Assembly (NCBI GenBank): GCA_013397075.1
Contig: VWZS01002406.1
Span: forward strand, 248,001 to 312,000
Direction: 5' to 3'
Length of the DNA stretch: 64,000 nt
DNA from: Rhabdornis inornatus
Lineage: Eukaryota; Chordata; Aves; Passeriformes; Rhabdornithidae
Shown: positions 61,341 to 64,000 of the stretch, piece by piece
How the letters are laid out: each line of letters begins with the position of its first letter
How positions within the stretch are numbered: position 1 is the stretch's first letter
The notes under the pieces: generated by a model
Databases searched by the model: none
Told to the model about the DNA's origin: nothing
What the model saw: the letters and a program-made list of their open reading frames with translations, nothing else
Made by a program: the position numbers and the translations under genes

Positions 61341-64000
61341 CTGCCCCGGCAGGACAATGGCTCCATTGGGAGATGGCTGGGGGACAAAGGCGCTGCTTTC
61401 AGGAATGATTTTATATGCATACATGTGACCTTTGCCTGAAATGACTCTTTGGAAAGTGTCCCTGTCCTGAAGCTCTGCTTTCAAATGCAGAACTCTCGGG
61501 AGCTTGCTTAACCTTCTCTTTTTTTTCCCCTTTTTATTTTCTGCAACAGATGCCTCAGGAGAGGTCATGTGCAGGTGGTGCTGAGCTTTTCCTCATCATT
61601 TAATAGAGCTATTCAGTAATGGATAATATTACTTTCTTCACTTTGCAAAGTCCTTCACCAGGATCTGCTACCTGGAGTGCTTTTTCTGCTTTTAGGAGTT
61701 TAACTACAAAACCAGAACACCTCAATTTCTAACTCCATGCCTTGAGCCAACCTCCACTGGCTGGTGCTTCCAGACACATCCAAGCTCCAAGGTCACCTTT
61801 GCTATAATGCATATAATTTTAAATTTATGCATCCAGATTACAACAGCAGGGCCTCTGGGTTTTTAATGTATTGGAGCGACTTGTTTATTATAAATAAATT
61901 TATTATAAACTAGTTTATTTTAACTGTGATTTTTAAGTATTTTGAAGGCTTCTTACTTGAATGGGTATAAAATAGTGGGTGTCAGTACACATCATGCATG
62001 AAATCCAAATATCATGCTAGCTGGGCTGAAGGTGAAGGGGTGAAGATACAATTTATCACCTTTGCCTTGGGATATGGCAGTGAATGCTGCAGGTGAAGTG
62101 ATTGGCCCTCAGAGTGATTATTTATTAGGTTACAGGGAAAGTAAATAGCAGTGTGACTCTCAGGTTAGCCAAATTTTCCTTTATAAGACCTTGACTTTTG
62201 CTGTTTATTGCTCTGACAAAATTATATTTGCACTGACATTTTTGTGCTGAAAAGAGTTGGGAGTTTTTAATCTATTTTTAGTTTACAGCAAAATACACCA
62301 AACATTTTTGAGATTAAAACAAAGAATGTGTTCTTTTCTATACAAATGTTAACCAAAATTATCTGTCCTTTCCATAAACAGGTCTCAGGCTTACATACCC
62401 TGGAGCAACAGACCAAATTTTAGCGACCAGGGAAGAATGGCCTTTGTCAAATGAATACATTCATTCATTTCTACCAAATTCCATACAAATTTTGTCAAGT
62501 TATAAATCTTTAAGAGATCTTTGTGTATGCTGAGCACTGTGTGCAACTTGCTCACACTTAATGGCTTAGGTCTCTGGAGATCATCTTCTCTGGGTGTCTT
62601 TGAGGCCCTTACTGACCATGGGTCACATTGCAGGTTTATTTCAAAGGAAAGGAGTTTTAAAAGGCGCTCACAGACCCAGCCAGACCCAGGGGTGTGGTCG
62701 TGGCTGTCTGTCATACACCACTCCCTCAGCACAGTTGCACACACAGCCTCCGTGTCTCCCATAAAAAGTGTGGTGTTGAGAATGCTGGGAAAGCAAATTT
62801 CTTGTGCTGAAATAAATCCCAGCCCACCCCCCAAAAAAACCCAAACCCCATTGTGAAATCTCCCCAACCATCCTCCCTGTTCCCTACAGCCCCTTCCTTC
62901 AACATCAGTCTTCCAAGAGAGGGAACATTGAAAAGGAAGATAAAATCAAAGCTTTGAGGAGCTATTGCATAGGTCCTGTATCATAAATGAAACAGGGCTG
63001 CTGTTGGAAAGACAGCACAGAGCACTTGATAATGCAGAGAGCACAGAAGCAGACATTTCAACTGTTTGAGGAATATTAAAATTTCAAAGAATTTTAGATA
63101 CAAATCCAGAGTACTACAAGTAATGAATGCAAGCAAATTAAAATATACATATATTCTGCAATATCTAAACACAAAATATCTGAGCAAAGGGAGCAAAAAA
63201 TTACCAGAGAAGAAGAAACAAACTAGCAAATGCACAGATCTCCACCTCGCAGCAGGTTGTTCGCAACACTGTGCTCCGTAACACTTGTTTGAATTCCATG
63301 CAAAAAAAGATGCATCTCACTTGCCTTAGAAGCTAATGTGCAGCCTGCCATGCCATTGACAACCTTTTAGTCCCATCTCACTTAAATATAATTTTCCTTT
63401 TTTTCTTTGATTTTAGGTAATCACTTTTAATTAATTGTTACACCATGAAAAAGAATCTATACTACAGCAGAGGGGCTTAAACTTACTGTTATAAGTGGTC
63501 TGCTGAATAAAGACACATCTATGTTATAAACTAAATGATTTCTTCACATTTACAGAGTTAATATATACCTGTATTTGGAGACAAGCACAAGTTTCCCTAG
63601 TTAGTCTCCCTTCGGCATGGTTTGCAGGGGCTGGCAAGATTTATAATTTCTCAATATATTCATTGCACTCTAAAAATATTCTGGTCAATCTTGACATCAG
63701 TTTAACACCACAGCATTCTCGGTCATACAGCTTCTCACTTTTGAGTCATACTCAATTAAAATAAATCTTAGACAACTCTCACTCTGTATAAACACATTCA
63801 GGCTATTTAGCAAAACAGCTGCTGCTGTCCCTAGGTGTCATGGGGAGCAGTGGGTATTGCTTTAGGTAATGCTTCCTTAGAATTAACTCCCACAGTTCAA
63901 GCAGGGGCAGTGACCTGGGGCAGAGCGGTACACAGTGATGGAAGCGGAAGCCGGTGCCTGTCCTGAAGGACTTTGGGAATGGATTTCTACCCAAATCCAC
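61341..64000. other. Intergenic
   Basis: Unique AT-rich DNA. One 158-codon minus-strand frame (62391-62867) is open but unlike any family I know. In mammals the next gene in this direction is TAF2; no TAF2 exon is visible. Confidence 0.6.

Noticed and set aside
60932..61439. Open frames of 65-158 codons on both strands at the GC island
   Set aside because: The 19-base repeat period is not a multiple of three and several frames are open together, typical of GC-rich non-coding DNA.

Overview
The window is vertebrate nuclear DNA, almost certainly from a bird. It is AT-rich and intron-dominated. It carries three antisense copies of the avian CR1 LINE, whose 3' ends read as the familiar 'tcatagaatcacagaatcg' motif on the + strand. 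Its single recognisable gene has compact introns. A neognath, possibly a passerine, is my guess from the CR1 type and the many A/C-rich tracts; the sequence does not settle the species.

The gene is ENPP2 (autotaxin, the secreted lysophospholipase D that makes lysophosphatidic acid), on the minus strand. I assembled 20 coding exons by hand from the translated similarity, the AG/GT splice sites and reading-phase continuity. They run from the start codon at 45592 down to the exon ending at 2001. They encode about 589 residues: signal peptide, furin site, two somatomedin-B domains, and the whole phosphodiesterase domain with all seven zinc-binding residues. The rest (linker end and nuclease-like domain) lies beyond position 1. 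One further in-frame exon at 14767..14919 matches the polybasic alternative cassette that defines the alpha isoform of mammalian autotaxin; it is the most informative biological feature here.

Layout: 1-2000 is intron 20 (partial); 2001-45592 is ENPP2, with a CR1 copy in intron 14 at about 6703-7960. A TATA-like box lies at 45631-45641 and a CpG-rich upstream region at about 45760-46240. From about 46250 to 64000 the DNA is intergenic, upstream of ENPP2, with no gene I can support. It holds two more CR1 copies (about 48285-49155 and 49752-49985), A/C-only low-complexity tracts (51593-51702 and 52509-52799), a small GC-rich patch with a YY1-like ATGGCGGC motif (about 57840-57960), and a GC island containing four exact-period 19-bp repeats (61193-61268).

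I found no RNA genes, CRISPR arrays, viruses, or new multi-gene system. The noteworthy points are details of the ENPP2 gene (cassette exon, tandem splice acceptor, diverged first exon, tiny intron with a T15 tract) and several unexplained repeat structures.
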